DNA of 64,000 nt from Globisporangium splendens (Eukaryota > Oomycota > Peronosporomycetes > Pythiales > Pythiaceae). This document shows positions 1-9,516 of the stretch, one piece after another. Position 1 is the first letter of the stretch. Each line of letters opens with the position of its first letter. The stretch covers positions 248,001 through 312,000 of the forward strand of contig VFIW01000055.1 of assembly GCA_006386115.1 (NCBI GenBank), read 5' to 3'. Under the pieces are notes generated by a model. It worked only from the letters and a program-made list of their open reading frames with translations. It was not told the origin of the DNA and did not search any database. Both the position numbers and the translations under genes were made by a program.

Positions 1-2535
1 GTCAAAAAGGCCGAAGTTGCGAAGCTGGAAAAGAATATCACAGGTGCCAGCGTACCGAAGCGTTCCACGGAAAATGGTGTGCGCGTCAGGGATACCGTAG
101 ATATCGGCATACGGAAGCGAATCACGGTTCGGGATTTGCTCGATTGCGAAAGCTGGAAGGAAGTTAACTTTCTCGTTGCTCTTCAGCAAGTCCACTCCTG
201 GAACGTTAACAATCTTGCCGTTTTTGCGATATTGGGCAGCGTTCAACGCAGCAGTCAGGACACCCCGAGGGCTCCAGCTGAATTTGTATGCAATCGGGTT
301 GTCCGCAGCCTCAGGAGCTGGGAGACCGCCGCACACCGATGAGAACGACACGATCTTCCCGTCGTGGGATTTCACCTCATCAATCACTTTCATTGCGCTC
401 ATGTGATCCATACCAGGGTCAAGACCAAGCTCGCAGAGGATCGGAATGCCAGCGTTCTTCGCTTGCTCGTTCAATTTCCGCATTTCCGGAGAAATGTAAC
501 TCGCTGTTACCAGTGGAGTACGGTGTTGAATGCACAACTGCGCAATGTCAGTGTGCATAGTAGCAGGCAACAGAGAGACCACACAGTCAGCATCAGCACA
601 CAATTTCTCAAGGTTCTTCTTGTCTCGAACGACATCAACCGTCTCTGGTTTGATGTTTGGACGGGAGAACTTGCGCAGCATTCGGTTCGCTTCGCCTTCC
701 AATCCAGACACAACGTGGACATCGTTTCCAGCCTCGCGCGAGAGGTACTCCACAAGAGGGGCGGCAACAAGTCCAGCACCCAAGCAAACCACTTTGCGCT
801 TTTCGTGGGAGGTGACGGTGACGTTGGAAACTGGCGTACGGCCTGCCGCTTCCTTGCGAGTCTTCGAGTAGTTAAGTCCACAGAAGTCGGGGAGCTCAGT
901 GACTGTAGCGCCTGCGCCTGCAGTCAACTCGGATAGCGCTTTAACCTTGCCGATAATCATGTTCAACTCTTCACGGTCTTCCATGCTGACTTGGATAATG
1001 GCACTCGAGATGCTTTCGCTGGAAGAGTTGACGAAGTTTGGTCGAACTTGGCAGTCAACCAAGTGGAACTGGCCGTTGTGCTCTTCAATCACATTAAGGA
1101 CTTGGTTGATGAGACCTGTGTCGAAGAGGTGACCATCAAGACGCAAGCACGTGCTTCCTGCGAGTTTTTCTTTCTCGACAATGTAGGCGGAGTTCTTGCT
1201 TCGTTCACGCTCAGCGCGCATGCGGTGGATGTATTGGAACTGAGGAGCCAAGACACCGTTGCTGGCAATGCATGCACCCAAGAGTTCCTTCGGAAGCTCT
1301 GATTGGGATTTCAGTGGGACGCGCGCGTCAGTGCCAGAGAGAACCTTGACGTATTCAAGCAGCTTGTCTCCGAACTGCTGACTCGATTCACGAGCAAGCT
1401 CACTTGGCAAAATGTCAACAGACATCATCATCACGCCATCTCCTTCAAGATCGTCCTTCATCTTTTTCTCGTTCACGTCGTACAACGCAAATGGACGTTC
1501 AATCTCGGTTGAGTACTCCAGGAACTCCATACTTCCTCCAATATCGCAAGAGATGTCAGCGATCCCGATCAGCTTCTTGTTGCCGCTGTTGCGCAAATCT
1601 TCCAGCTGTTGACGGGTGATCAATCTCGGGAAACGATCGTCCCAGTACATGCAATTGACGATCATCGATGCATGCGGAGCAATTGTTTCGTGGAAGATAC
1701 CTTCGTACAAGTGTGGGTTTTGGTAGTAATCGTCACGCGATTGCATGTGATTTGGATCGATTGGTCGCACCATGTAGTCGTCTTGTACGACCGTTCCGTA
1801 CAAGATACGGTTGTCGCGTGGGAGGCTCGCAAGCTCGGACGGATCTACCATTTGGTGCGGCATCAACTTGAAGATCTCTTGCGCACCCTTCGACACATTC
1901 CCGTTGCCCGTGAACACGAAAGTCATCGGTGCCAAATCCGATGGCAGACCATCAGCCTTGATCTTCTTACCGGCGTGCTCAACCGCTTCTTTAGCGCGCT
2001 CCAAGTCGGTGTACATGTACGCCGAGCCCACGTTCACAAACGGTGTCGAGTAGCCAACATTGATCAAGCGCTCTCCGATGCCACGGAATCCCGCAATCAT
2101 CCCGGCACGTCCAGCATTTCCGCCGAACGCGATCAATCGCTTGCCATTGCGTTCTCCTTGCTCCGTGATGCATTCGTAGTCAATCAGCATGATCTTTTTC
2201 TGGAGCACAGTGTCGAGCAGCTCCATGTTTTCCTGCTGCGCCTTGATCGTGTGGCTGAAGAACATGTACGTCTTCTCCGCGAGCAGTTCCTGCGTGGGCA
2301 CCTGCTTGACGCCGACGATCACATTCGCTGGTGAGAGGTCTTCGGTCACCTGCGCGCCTGCGCGTGCGTACTGGTCGTCCGAGAAGATGCGCGAGTGGGA
2401 CGGCTGGATGAGCACCTGGACGCCGTTCTGCACGAGCTGCTTCACGTGCGCGGGCGTGAGCGGCGCGCGGCGCTCCCACTTGTTGTACACTTCGCGCACG
2501 ATGCCGACGGACTTGCGCGCATTCGAGCCGCTCAT
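1..2535 (-). CDS. Lysine-ketoglutarate reductase / saccharopine dehydrogenase (bifunctional, 3' end outside window)
   Basis: This gene encodes the bifunctional enzyme that condenses lysine with 2-oxoglutarate to saccharopine and then oxidises saccharopine to glutamate and aminoadipic semialdehyde, a mitochondrial step of lysine breakdown. The frame is open from the ATG at 2535 to the window edge: 845 codons, checked for stops over much of this span. The N-terminus reads VGIVREVYNKWERRAPLTP, the hallmark of the reductase (alanine-dehydrogenase-like) domain, followed by FGGNAGRAGMIAGF. The C-terminal half carries the saccharopine dehydrogenase core: GLGAGLVAAPLVEYLSRE as dinucleotide-binding loop, ELGLDPGMDHMSAMK, and YGIPDAHTIFRGTLRYAG near the edge. 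Family members have about 900-1000 residues, so roughly 100 are missing. No intron is visible. The start is the first Met before the conserved block. The 5' region faces the gene at 3075. Confidence 0.95.
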   Translation of the reverse strand, partial: MSGSNARKSVGIVREVYNKWERRAPLTPAHVKQLVQNGVQVLIQPSHSRIFSDDQYARAGAQVTEDLSPANVIVGVKQVPTQELLAEKTYMFFSHTIKAQQENMELLDTVLQKKIMLIDYECITEQGERNGKRLIAFGGNAGRAGMIAGFRGIGERLINVGYSTPFVNVGSAYMYTDLERAKEAVEHAGKKIKADGLPSDLAPMTFVFTGNGNVSKGAQEIFKLMPHQMVDPSELASLPRDNRILYGTVVQDDYMVRPIDPNHMQSRDDYYQNPHLYEGIFHETIAPHASMIVNCMYWDDRFPRLITRQQLEDLRNSGNKKLIGIADISCDIGGSMEFLEYSTEIERPFALYDVNEKKMKDDLEGDGVMMMSVDILPSELARESSQQFGDKLLEYVKVLSGTDARVPLKSQSELPKELLGACIASNGVLAPQFQYIHRMRAERERSKNSAYIVEKEKLAGSTCLRLDGHLFDTGLINQVLNVIEEHNGQFHLVDCQVRPNFVNSSSESISSAIIQVSMEDREELNMIIGKVKALSELTAGAGATVTELPDFCGLNYSKTRKEAAGRTPVSNVTVTSHEKRKVVCLGAGLVAAPLVEYLSREAGNDVHVVSGLEGEANRMLRKFSRPNIKPETVDVVRDKKNLEKLCADADCVVSLLPATMHTDIAQLCIQHRTPLVTASYISPEMRKLNEQAKNAGIPILCELGLDPGMDHMSAMKVIDEVKSHDGKIVSFSSVCGGLPAPEAADNPIAYKFSWSPRGVLTAALNAAQYRKNGKIVNVPGVDLLKSNEKVNFLPAFAIEQIPNRDSLPYADIYGIPDAHTIFRGTLRYAGTCDILFQLRNFGLFD

Positions 2536-3074
2536 GCTGATACGTTTCCCTGGACGAGTGCGGACACGAGTGCGCTGGATGCAGAATGACGCCAAGAGCA
2601 GAGTTGAACCCAATGATCAGCCACGTTCTCGCCCCCTGAAGAAGCAACACCGTCTTTGATTCGCTGAAAACGATATTATCAGGCGGATCCGATTGATTGA
2701 TATTTAGACAAATACTTCAAAGTAGATGGTGACTCGTTGATATTGGTAAAGATACATTGCGAGAAGGGGATGAGCGTTGAAGTTGCATATAAAGGGTGAT
2801 TAGAAGCGCGCAAAGCTTACGGAAATCTGTAGACGTGAGGACCAGGGACCGGTTCGTCTGAACCGTCATGACAGTCGGACCGTGGTCAACGTGACGTGGC
2901 ATTGGTCATCATGCAGACGAATGGGAAGACCTGTGTTTATCAAAACACAGTAGGTTTGCAAGCCAACTTCCGCAAAAGACGATCTCTTTAATAGAGGACT
3001 CTAGAAGTGTGCCACTTTAGGGTGCGCAGCAGAGTGATTGACGAGCTTGTTGGGGTTGACAAGCAAACATTACT
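2536..3074. promoter_or_regulatory. Divergent intergenic region
   Basis: About 540 bp separate the start of the LKR/SDH gene (minus) from the start of the next gene (plus), so both promoters must lie here. It is AT-richer than the flanking coding sequence. I see no coding signal or repeat. Confidence 0.5.
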
Positions 3075-3938
3075 ATGGATGCAAATGACGCAGCGCCGCC
3101 GCAAACTCCTTCGCGCGACCGCGGCCATGCCGATGGCTCCACGCCAGCAACAGCGGCAGCAGCAGCGAGTCTGCAGGCGCCGACAGTGAGTGCGACGTAC
3201 TTCAGTTTCAAGGACTACCTGTCGGAAGAAGACACCGCGCAGTTCTTCGAGTTGCCGCACAGCGCTCAAGTCGAGAAAGTGGCGCAGTACCTCGATTTTC
3301 TTGGCAATCAGCCTGCCGCGGCTCAGTTCACGACGTCCTCGAAAGCGTCGGCCAGTTTTGCTACCTCACGAGATGTGAACCGAGATGCACTCGAGTGGTG
3401 GAATCGCAACACCGACGCGCTTGGTCTTGGTGACGACGAGCCTGTTGCCATTGACTCGACCATCTTGAACACGCTGCTCATGGGACGCACGAGAAGCGGC
3501 TTTGGCGCATTTGGCACAGAGGAGGGTTTTCTGCCGCAAAAGCAGCTCAGCCTTGCAGTCGCCAACATTGTTGAAGAAATTGGTCACGAGTACATCGTCG
3601 AGTGCAACAAGAAAGGCGAGATTCGACCGCCGGTGCTAAACAGCCGCAGCTTTTTCTTCTATTGGTGCCACGCCGAAAAGCAGAAGATCCTGGATATTCG
3701 ACAAAAACTCAATAAGTTTGGGGTTAACGGTAGTGATCCATCGTTTATCAAATTGCGGCAAGCGTACTGGAGCCACGTCGTCATCGTTGTGGATCGCGCC
3801 ATGTGTCTCGATTGCATTCAGTTTGCGACGTGCTTTGCCCGCAGTGAACGCATCCACTTGCTTGTGGAAGATCCCGATATGCTGCGCATTTTTCTTCCAG
3901 ACAGAGCAGAGCATGTCGAAATGACTTCGCGAAAGTAG
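3075..3938 (+). CDS. Unrecognised 287-residue protein
   Basis: A single uninterrupted frame of 287 codons with strong G/C third positions. I do not recognise the family. The first 40 residues are low-complexity (Ala, Pro, Thr). The rest looks globular, with a Trp/Asn-rich stretch (EWWNRNTDALGLGDDEP), an aromatic run (RSFFFYWCH) and a Cys pair in MCLDCIQFATC near the C-terminus that could bind a metal. There is no signal peptide and no evident membrane helix. The ATG at 3075 is the first in frame. A lineage-specific oomycete protein is likely but not shown. Confidence 0.7.
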   Translation: MDANDAAPPQTPSRDRGHADGSTPATAAAAASLQAPTVSATYFSFKDYLSEEDTAQFFELPHSAQVEKVAQYLDFLGNQPAAAQFTTSSKASASFATSRDVNRDALEWWNRNTDALGLGDDEPVAIDSTILNTLLMGRTRSGFGAFGTEEGFLPQKQLSLAVANIVEEIGHEYIVECNKKGEIRPPVLNSRSFFFYWCHAEKQKILDIRQKLNKFGVNGSDPSFIKLRQAYWSHVVIVVDRAMCLDCIQFATCFARSERIHLLVEDPDMLRIFLPDRAEHVEMTSRK

Positions 3939-4489
3939 ATGGGTTGTCTTCACCAGTTGGCGCAACAGAGCTCCGATTGTGAAGCAAGGACGCATGGTTA
4001 CTAGGCATATTTATTCAATACGCATATTAAAGCCAGAAAATAAAGTGCATTGATGGAAACAACATAGTCGATAGCGCATCGATTAGTGATCTGTCCAAAA
4101 TGATTGCTCTGTCAGATCTCAAACTACTGCGCTCATGCACTAGGCGTCACAGTGTCGAAGTATTTGCTCTTTTACGAAGGAAGCTCGAGAAGGTGCCAGC
4201 GTGATTGCGATTTAATGACGGAGGAATCGTTTCCGTGCGTTAATAAATTGTCTGACAAAGCTCCGCAAATATGTGATGGAACGAAAAACAAGTGTTCAAA
4301 TCTGATTGTGATTGAACTCAACCCGAATTTGATCCGTTGAAGCACTTACTGCACGCCACTATATTTGATTGCCGGCACGGAGAGCCCTCGTTAGAAGCAC
4401 TAGACGCATTGACAAATTTACAAAAAAGAAAAGGCTTGACTTTCTGACTTGGGCTGGTATCCAGGTGCATGCGAGCTCATTATGGAAAA
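3939..4489. other. Convergent intergenic region, nothing recognised
   Basis: 550 bp between two converging genes, AT-rich with scattered stops in all frames. I see no gene, repeat or RNA here. Confidence 0.5.
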
Positions 4490-5443
4490 TCACTTGGTTG
4501 CAACACTCACGTGCCCGATAAACTCAAACGTGACCGGAAACGCCACTTTCTGCAACTCGTCAACGCTGGTGGGACGTTCAATGCCGTTTGGAAACCCGGC
4601 TTGTTGCAACACGCTTTTGTAAAGCGCATCTTCGAGAACCTCACGGCCAGCGATCGCTACGAAGCCAGACGATCCAGGGTTGTCCAGCATCGCTTTCACG
4701 AATTGAGCAGGAGTTTCCATAACCACGCTGTGCTGCGTGCGATACATCTCCACATTGCTGAAACCCGCCGCTCGGAGCTCTGTCGCCACTTGATCGGGGG
4801 TTGTGCCAACTCTCAACGATGGAAGCACTAAAGGTCGAGTCTCGCTCTCACTGTCTTTGGCAACTTGGGCTTCGTGCGCGAGCTTTGCAAACATATCAAC
4901 CCAGATCATGTTCGTGCTCTTGACATCCCACGCCGTGACAAACAGTAGTCCATCATCTTTGAGCACGCGCGCAGCAGAATCCCACGCTTTAATACGGTCG
5001 GGAAAGATCGACATGCCAAAGTTGGATCCAATCATGTCCACCGAGTTGTCCTCCAGCTTGTCCAGAGCCTGACCGTCCATTTGGATGGTCTTGATCTTCT
5101 CACGGAATTGCGTGTACCGTTGGCTATGGTTGAGCTTTCCCTCGAGAATCTCAAGCATGCCATCAGCCAAGTCCGTGGCAATGATGTTGGTGTTTGCGGC
5201 GGCAGCTGGTGAGCTCGCAAAGTACTTTTCTGCAAACGCGAGCGCGAGCGTGCCGGGACCACACCCGACATCGACAAATGTGGTTGGCTTACCCTGCGAC
5301 ACGATGTGGACGATTTTCGGGTGTGCGAGGAGCAGTGCATCGTTTGTCCATTGCGTCGTGATGGCGCCAGCGAACCGCTCGTAGTCGGTGCTGTTTTTGG
5401 ACCAGCTCTCGTTCGTGAACTCCTTCTCGAGGATCTTGGACAT
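4490..5443 (-). CDS. SAM-dependent class I methyltransferase (UbiE/Methyltransf_11-like)
   Basis: This is a 317-residue soluble methyltransferase starting at MSKILEKEF. The open frame extends 70 codons further upstream, but that part is low in coding character, so the internal Met is preferred. The SAM-binding motif I is TTFVDVGCGPGTLALAFAEK (about residues 60-80), followed by the acidic motif II IIATDLADGMLEIL, motif post-II MDGQAL, and SNFGMSIFPDR for motif IV. The C-terminal third ends TFEFIGHVSVATK. The substrate is unknown; relatives act on small molecules. A truncated inverted copy lies upstream at 6186-6545. Confidence 0.85.
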   Translation of the reverse strand: MSKILEKEFTNESWSKNSTDYERFAGAITTQWTNDALLLAHPKIVHIVSQGKPTTFVDVGCGPGTLALAFAEKYFASSPAAAANTNIIATDLADGMLEILEGKLNHSQRYTQFREKIKTIQMDGQALDKLEDNSVDMIGSNFGMSIFPDRIKAWDSAARVLKDDGLLFVTAWDVKSTNMIWVDMFAKLAHEAQVAKDSESETRPLVLPSLRVGTTPDQVATELRAAGFSNVEMYRTQHSVVMETPAQFVKAMLDNPGSSGFVAIAGREVLEDALYKSVLQQAGFPNGIERPTSVDELQKVAFPVTFEFIGHVSVATK

Positions 5444-6185
5444 CTTGTGGTAGGAGAGAGGGGCGGGGTGGTATGGCTTTGGTTTGATGAGTCTCTGAAG
5501 TGTGGGGGCTTCAAGGCGAATTGGAAAATGAGATGCGTCAATGGTTTCTTTATTGCGCTGCACAAGAAGGGAGATAGAGAGATAGAGAGCAACACGCAAA
5601 TGGATCTCATTGTGTGCCACAGAGTGCTGGTCATTTTGTTGCAATCTTTGCAAACTGGACAGTTTACTATAGGACTAGGGCTATCAGCGGATCTGATCAT
5701 CATTCTTACTTGAACTCTGTGCCATTGACCTGCTGCCACAGGTGGTGGTCGGATGGATCGCCAGCGTCAATGGCACGAACAACCGCAAGAGTTTTGCCCA
5801 CACGAGACTGAACCGCAGTGCGCAGGCTCACGCAGCTCTGGCAAAGAGCGAAAGGAATGGCGAATGGCAATGCGATACCTACCTGCCTTGCATGCCAAGA
5901 TGACAGCTCGGAGGGGAGACGCCGTGAAGGCAGTCCTTAGGTGGCCCAGGAAACAGATTGTCTCGCTAATAGCGCCACCACTCTTCTTGGCTCGAAAATG
6001 TTGGGTGTGGTAATTGAGCCAATTTGGAGAGGTTAGTCCCCAACAGACCTTCACGTTTTGGATTTCCTGACATTGACAACACCAGCTCTCGTTTCCTACT
6101 GTTCGTGCCGAAACGGGGAGCTCACGTGGAAACTACTTACCATATCGACGAAGCATCCAACCTGCCACCCTGGCCTCTCCCAGTC
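5444..6185. other. Intergenic region between methyltransferase and its inverted remnant
   Basis: About 740 bp holding the methyltransferase promoter side. No other coding sequence is convincing. It separates the two head-to-head copies of the duplicated methyltransferase. Confidence 0.4.
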
Positions 6186-6545
6186 ATGTCGGAATTCCTA
6201 AAGAAGGCGTTCGCGAACGAGAACTTTTGGTCAGCAGTAGGCATGTGGAGCTCTTTCTCAAGCACAGTTGTAGGAAGTCTGGAGATGTACCGCACGCAAC
6301 ACATCATCACGAGTGAGACCCTGCGTCGTTGGCGCAGACGGTGCTGGAAAATCCAGGAACCTCTGGTTTTGCCGGGCACGTTGGCCTCCAGCGCCTAGAG
6401 GAAGCACTGTACGACTTCATGCTCCAAGAAAGGCGGGTTTGCGCTCTCGGATGCAGACACAAAGCCACGCCGTGACGAGTTGAAAGCGTTCACGCAACCG
6501 ATCACGTTTGAATTCATTGGGAACGTCGTCATCGCGACCAAGTAG
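6186..6545 (+). pseudogene. Internally deleted methyltransferase pseudogene (inverted copy of 4490-5443)
   Basis: The plus strand begins MSEFLKKAFANENFWS, matching the start of the neighbouring methyltransferase (MSKILEKEFTNESWS). It then jumps to LEMYRTQHIITSET, matching VEMYRTQHSVVMET about 230 residues later in the parent, and ends FTQPITFEFIGNVVIATK, matching FPVTFEFIGHVSVATK. The whole SAM-binding core is missing and the frame is broken between the matching blocks. The matching pieces lie in the same order, so this is a deleted and frameshifted inverted duplicate rather than chance similarity. Confidence 0.8.
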
Positions 6546-6710
6546 ATTAGCAACCGACTCCGTAAGCCTACATAGCAATGCTTTCTCTTTTGTCTGCGAC
6601 CGGCATATCCCATACATAACCCAACCGAACAGTGTTCTTAATGCAACTTGCCATGGCCATACCTTCCACGTCTACCTGTTGCTCGTTAGCGACATTCGCG
6701 CTTCTCGCTA

Positions 6711-9077
6711 CTACTCCAAGTCCAATGCGACTTGAGTCTCCAGGAGCGCTCCTGTGAGCATCTCGCTCGACAGAGCGCGCAGATGATCGAGAAACTCGGT
6801 GTCGACTTCAACAGCCGACGATCGCGGATCCTGACCGAGTCGCTGGAACACCTTCTTGATCTGCCAATCGCAATTGCTCTCGGACACCTTGGCCACTGCA
6901 GTCTCGATCCAAGTGATCAGCTCGGATCGGTCAGCGCGGAATTTTCCGTCCACCGGGATCAGCGATTGCGCCACCTTCCAGTTCCCGAATTTCTCCTTGA
7001 TCTCGTCGTGGATCGGCTTTTTCGCACCCACGTAGTCACAGACTTGCATCGCGCTCGTTAAACCTGGCGGAATGAACCCAACGGTGATGCCCAATGCGGA
7101 CATGTAGTCAAGAATCTCCTGATTAACATGGCTCGACGCGGTGTCCCAGATCAACCCGACCTGCTTGCGCGGGTACATCGCGACGATGAAGTCCAAATAC
7201 ATTTTCGCGCTACGCACATTCGTCCAGTGCGCCGACTGGAAGCAGATCTCGGAATGGCCGCCGTTCGTAATCCACGCTTCGTACTTTTTCATCAGCGGAT
7301 CGACGTCGTTGCCTTCGGCGCTTGCGCTAACAGCACTCGGCATGATGATGAACGGTGGCAACAGCATCGAGCTGAAAAGCTCACAGGAAAGCATCACCGT
7401 GCACCCTTTCTTGGTGTCATCAGTAGTACTTGGAGAAGCAAGACTAGGCGAACTGTTCTCGCCGTCCGTACTTGACCGATTGACGCCGGATTGCCGCTCA
7501 TCTTGTGGGTAAAAGTTCATAAACATCTCGTCCGCACTGATGAGCACGTCGACGTCGCGCATCATGGCGCGCAGCTCCGTCGACGTCTTGATCGCGAGCT
7601 CGTACCAGTTCGTAGGCACTTTCGGCGCCACTTTCCGCGCTTTGACGTTCCAATTGTTATTGTCGAGCCGTCGCGAGACCCACTGCGAGAACGGCGCTGC
7701 GGTCTTGCCCGAGTCGATGCTCATGCGTGTCTCAAACTCAGACTGCACATAATCCACTGTCACTTCATCTCCAGCATCCAGAGTGTGATGACGACCAAAC
7801 TCTTTGTTCAAGAGCACGTAGATCTGCGATGTCGTGAGCGGATTCCCAGTCTCCCATGCCATCTGCACTTGTTCCATCAAGAACGCTTCTTGCGCAGGGT
7901 ACTTTGCCAAGCGACCAGAGCCGATCGATTTGGAGTTGGGCGTGATGGTCACGCGCGGCTTCTTCATGGCGCTCTGGAGTGCATTCATCTGGCTTTGATC
8001 CACTGCTCGCAAACGCTTGGAGCCTGCCTTCAAGTACTTTTCTGGGATGGTGACCTTGGCGTCTGGGTGCAGCTCCGCAATCTGGAACTGGGCATGCAAC
8101 TCTGACGGGATGAACACCATCGCGTCCTTGACCGTCATATCCTCGACAAACGGCACCCACTTCGGGTAAAACTCTTTCTTCGTGAGCCAATTACGGAACG
8201 TGCCCGTGACGATTTCGAACGCATCGCACGTGAGCACGAGGTTCCGGTTGCCGAGCCCTTCGTGGAAGTAAAAGAAGAGCGCGCTCGCCTTCAAGCTCCA
8301 CGTCGAGGTCTGGAGCTTCCGCTTTTCGTCCGGGTTCGTCGCAGGCGCTGGCCGCTTCGGGAGGATCGCGACCACAGGCAAAGCTGGCTTCGCCACTGCT
8401 TGTTTCCGCGGCGCAGGCGCTTTCTCAGGTCGGCCTTCCTTTGGCTTCTTTTCTTTAGGAAGCTTCTTCTCACGGGCAACACTGGCAGCAGGTGGCGTCA
8501 CGGGAGCAGCGAAGTCAGGCTCCGGAGATGATGCTTGGTCTCGCTGCGGAGCCGTCATTGGTGGTGGCGCCACATTCTGCACAGGTGAAGCACTGAGTAC
8601 CGGTGCCACTGGAGCTACTGGAACTGCTGGTTGCACCGGCAACGGTGCTTGTGGCGGTTTCGAAGGCATAAGTGCTTCAACTGCCACAGGCGGTGGCGCT
8701 GCTTTAGATGGCAGCACCACGAGTACATGAATCTCCTTGACCTTGGGTGCGTCCTCGCCCGAGAAGTACTCGCTAAGCGGGTACGTCGCGTCCATCTCGT
8801 GGTCTTCTAACAAGAACCGCGCGGGGTCCGCGGCGGCTCCTTTCTTCATGCGCTTGGCGTCCGGATCGTTGGCCGGTAGCCACTTGCGTCCCGACGGCGC
8901 CGCGCTCCCATCGGCCACGGCGACGGCCTCAAAGAGCGCGAGGCCGCTGGCCGGGAATGTGTACTGCTGCTCGGCGCAGATGAGCTTCTTGAGGTCGCCG
9001 ACGCTCTCGTCCGCGTCGATGGCCACGGGCACGACGCTCCCTGCGCCGACCACGAGCACAGCGAGCTTCAGCAGCAT
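6711..9077 (-). CDS. Crinkler (CRN) N-terminal domain fused to a DDE transposase-derived domain
   Basis: A single exon of 788 codons from the Met in MLLKLAVLVVGAG; 63 upstream in-frame codons look non-coding. Residues 1-130 match the ubiquitin-like CRN header: VGDLKKLICAEQ, a variant of the LFLAK box (LALFEAVA), a DWL-like region and the closing HVLVVLP motif. A Pro/Ala/Lys-rich linker follows (about 135-260). The rest is a transposase of the pogo/DDE_1 type: a Lys/Arg- and aromatic-rich DNA-binding region, then the acidic triad candidates in VLISADEMFMNF, VGLIWDTASSH and CDYVGAKKPIHDEI. All three acidic positions look present. CRN proteins are oomycete effectors acting in host nuclei. I see no signal peptide. 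Whether it retains nuclease activity is unknown. Confidence 0.88.
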   Translation of the reverse strand: MLLKLAVLVVGAGSVVPVAIDADESVGDLKKLICAEQQYTFPASGLALFEAVAVADGSAAPSGRKWLPANDPDAKRMKKGAAADPARFLLEDHEMDATYPLSEYFSGEDAPKVKEIHVLVVLPSKAAPPPVAVEALMPSKPPQAPLPVQPAVPVAPVAPVLSASPVQNVAPPPMTAPQRDQASSPEPDFAAPVTPPAASVAREKKLPKEKKPKEGRPEKAPAPRKQAVAKPALPVVAILPKRPAPATNPDEKRKLQTSTWSLKASALFFYFHEGLGNRNLVLTCDAFEIVTGTFRNWLTKKEFYPKWVPFVEDMTVKDAMVFIPSELHAQFQIAELHPDAKVTIPEKYLKAGSKRLRAVDQSQMNALQSAMKKPRVTITPNSKSIGSGRLAKYPAQEAFLMEQVQMAWETGNPLTTSQIYVLLNKEFGRHHTLDAGDEVTVDYVQSEFETRMSIDSGKTAAPFSQWVSRRLDNNNWNVKARKVAPKVPTNWYELAIKTSTELRAMMRDVDVLISADEMFMNFYPQDERQSGVNRSSTDGENSSPSLASPSTTDDTKKGCTVMLSCELFSSMLLPPFIIMPSAVSASAEGNDVDPLMKKYEAWITNGGHSEICFQSAHWTNVRSAKMYLDFIVAMYPRKQVGLIWDTASSHVNQEILDYMSALGITVGFIPPGLTSAMQVCDYVGAKKPIHDEIKEKFGNWKVAQSLIPVDGKFRADRSELITWIETAVAKVSESNCDWQIKKVFQRLGQDPRSSAVEVDTEFLDHLRALSSEMLTGALLETQVALDLE

Positions 9078-9516
9078 CCCGGAACTCACGTAAAGAATGC
9101 GACGCAATGTGTTGGCGGGAAAGAAGGAGGAATGCTCGAGGCGAGTGGACAACAGCAGTTTCAATGTGACCTCGTCTCGAGTTGCGGATTTAGAGGGAGT
9201 GTGCGTGGTTTTAGCATGATAGTTGGCTTTAGTGGCGTTATGAATCAGCGAGGGGGAGAAGTCCATTCTTGAAGCTGGGTCTAAACACCGATTCTGCGGA
9301 TTTCGAATGTCAGTGCGGATTTTGAATATTTACAAGCAATTGATGACAAGAGCGGACACAGTTCAGCATGCAGACTTTGACAAGAAAGAAGTGTTGAGGG
9401 TGATCATTGACAAATTTCAAAAATGAGGTACCAGACGCAAACATTGCGATGATGCCCAAGTGGTCTGGTGGTAATCTTCTTATAATTCGCTCTGGTCCAG
9501 CAACAAAGTCCTTCTG
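9078..9516. other. Intergenic region, nothing recognised
   Basis: 440 bp between the CRN-DDE start and the 3' end of the receptor kinase, both on the minus strand. No coding signal is seen beyond a weak upstream extension of the CRN frame. Confidence 0.4.

Noticed and set aside
1609..2334. 241-codon plus-strand frame
   Set aside because: Antisense of LKR/SDH; the minus strand carries all family motifs.
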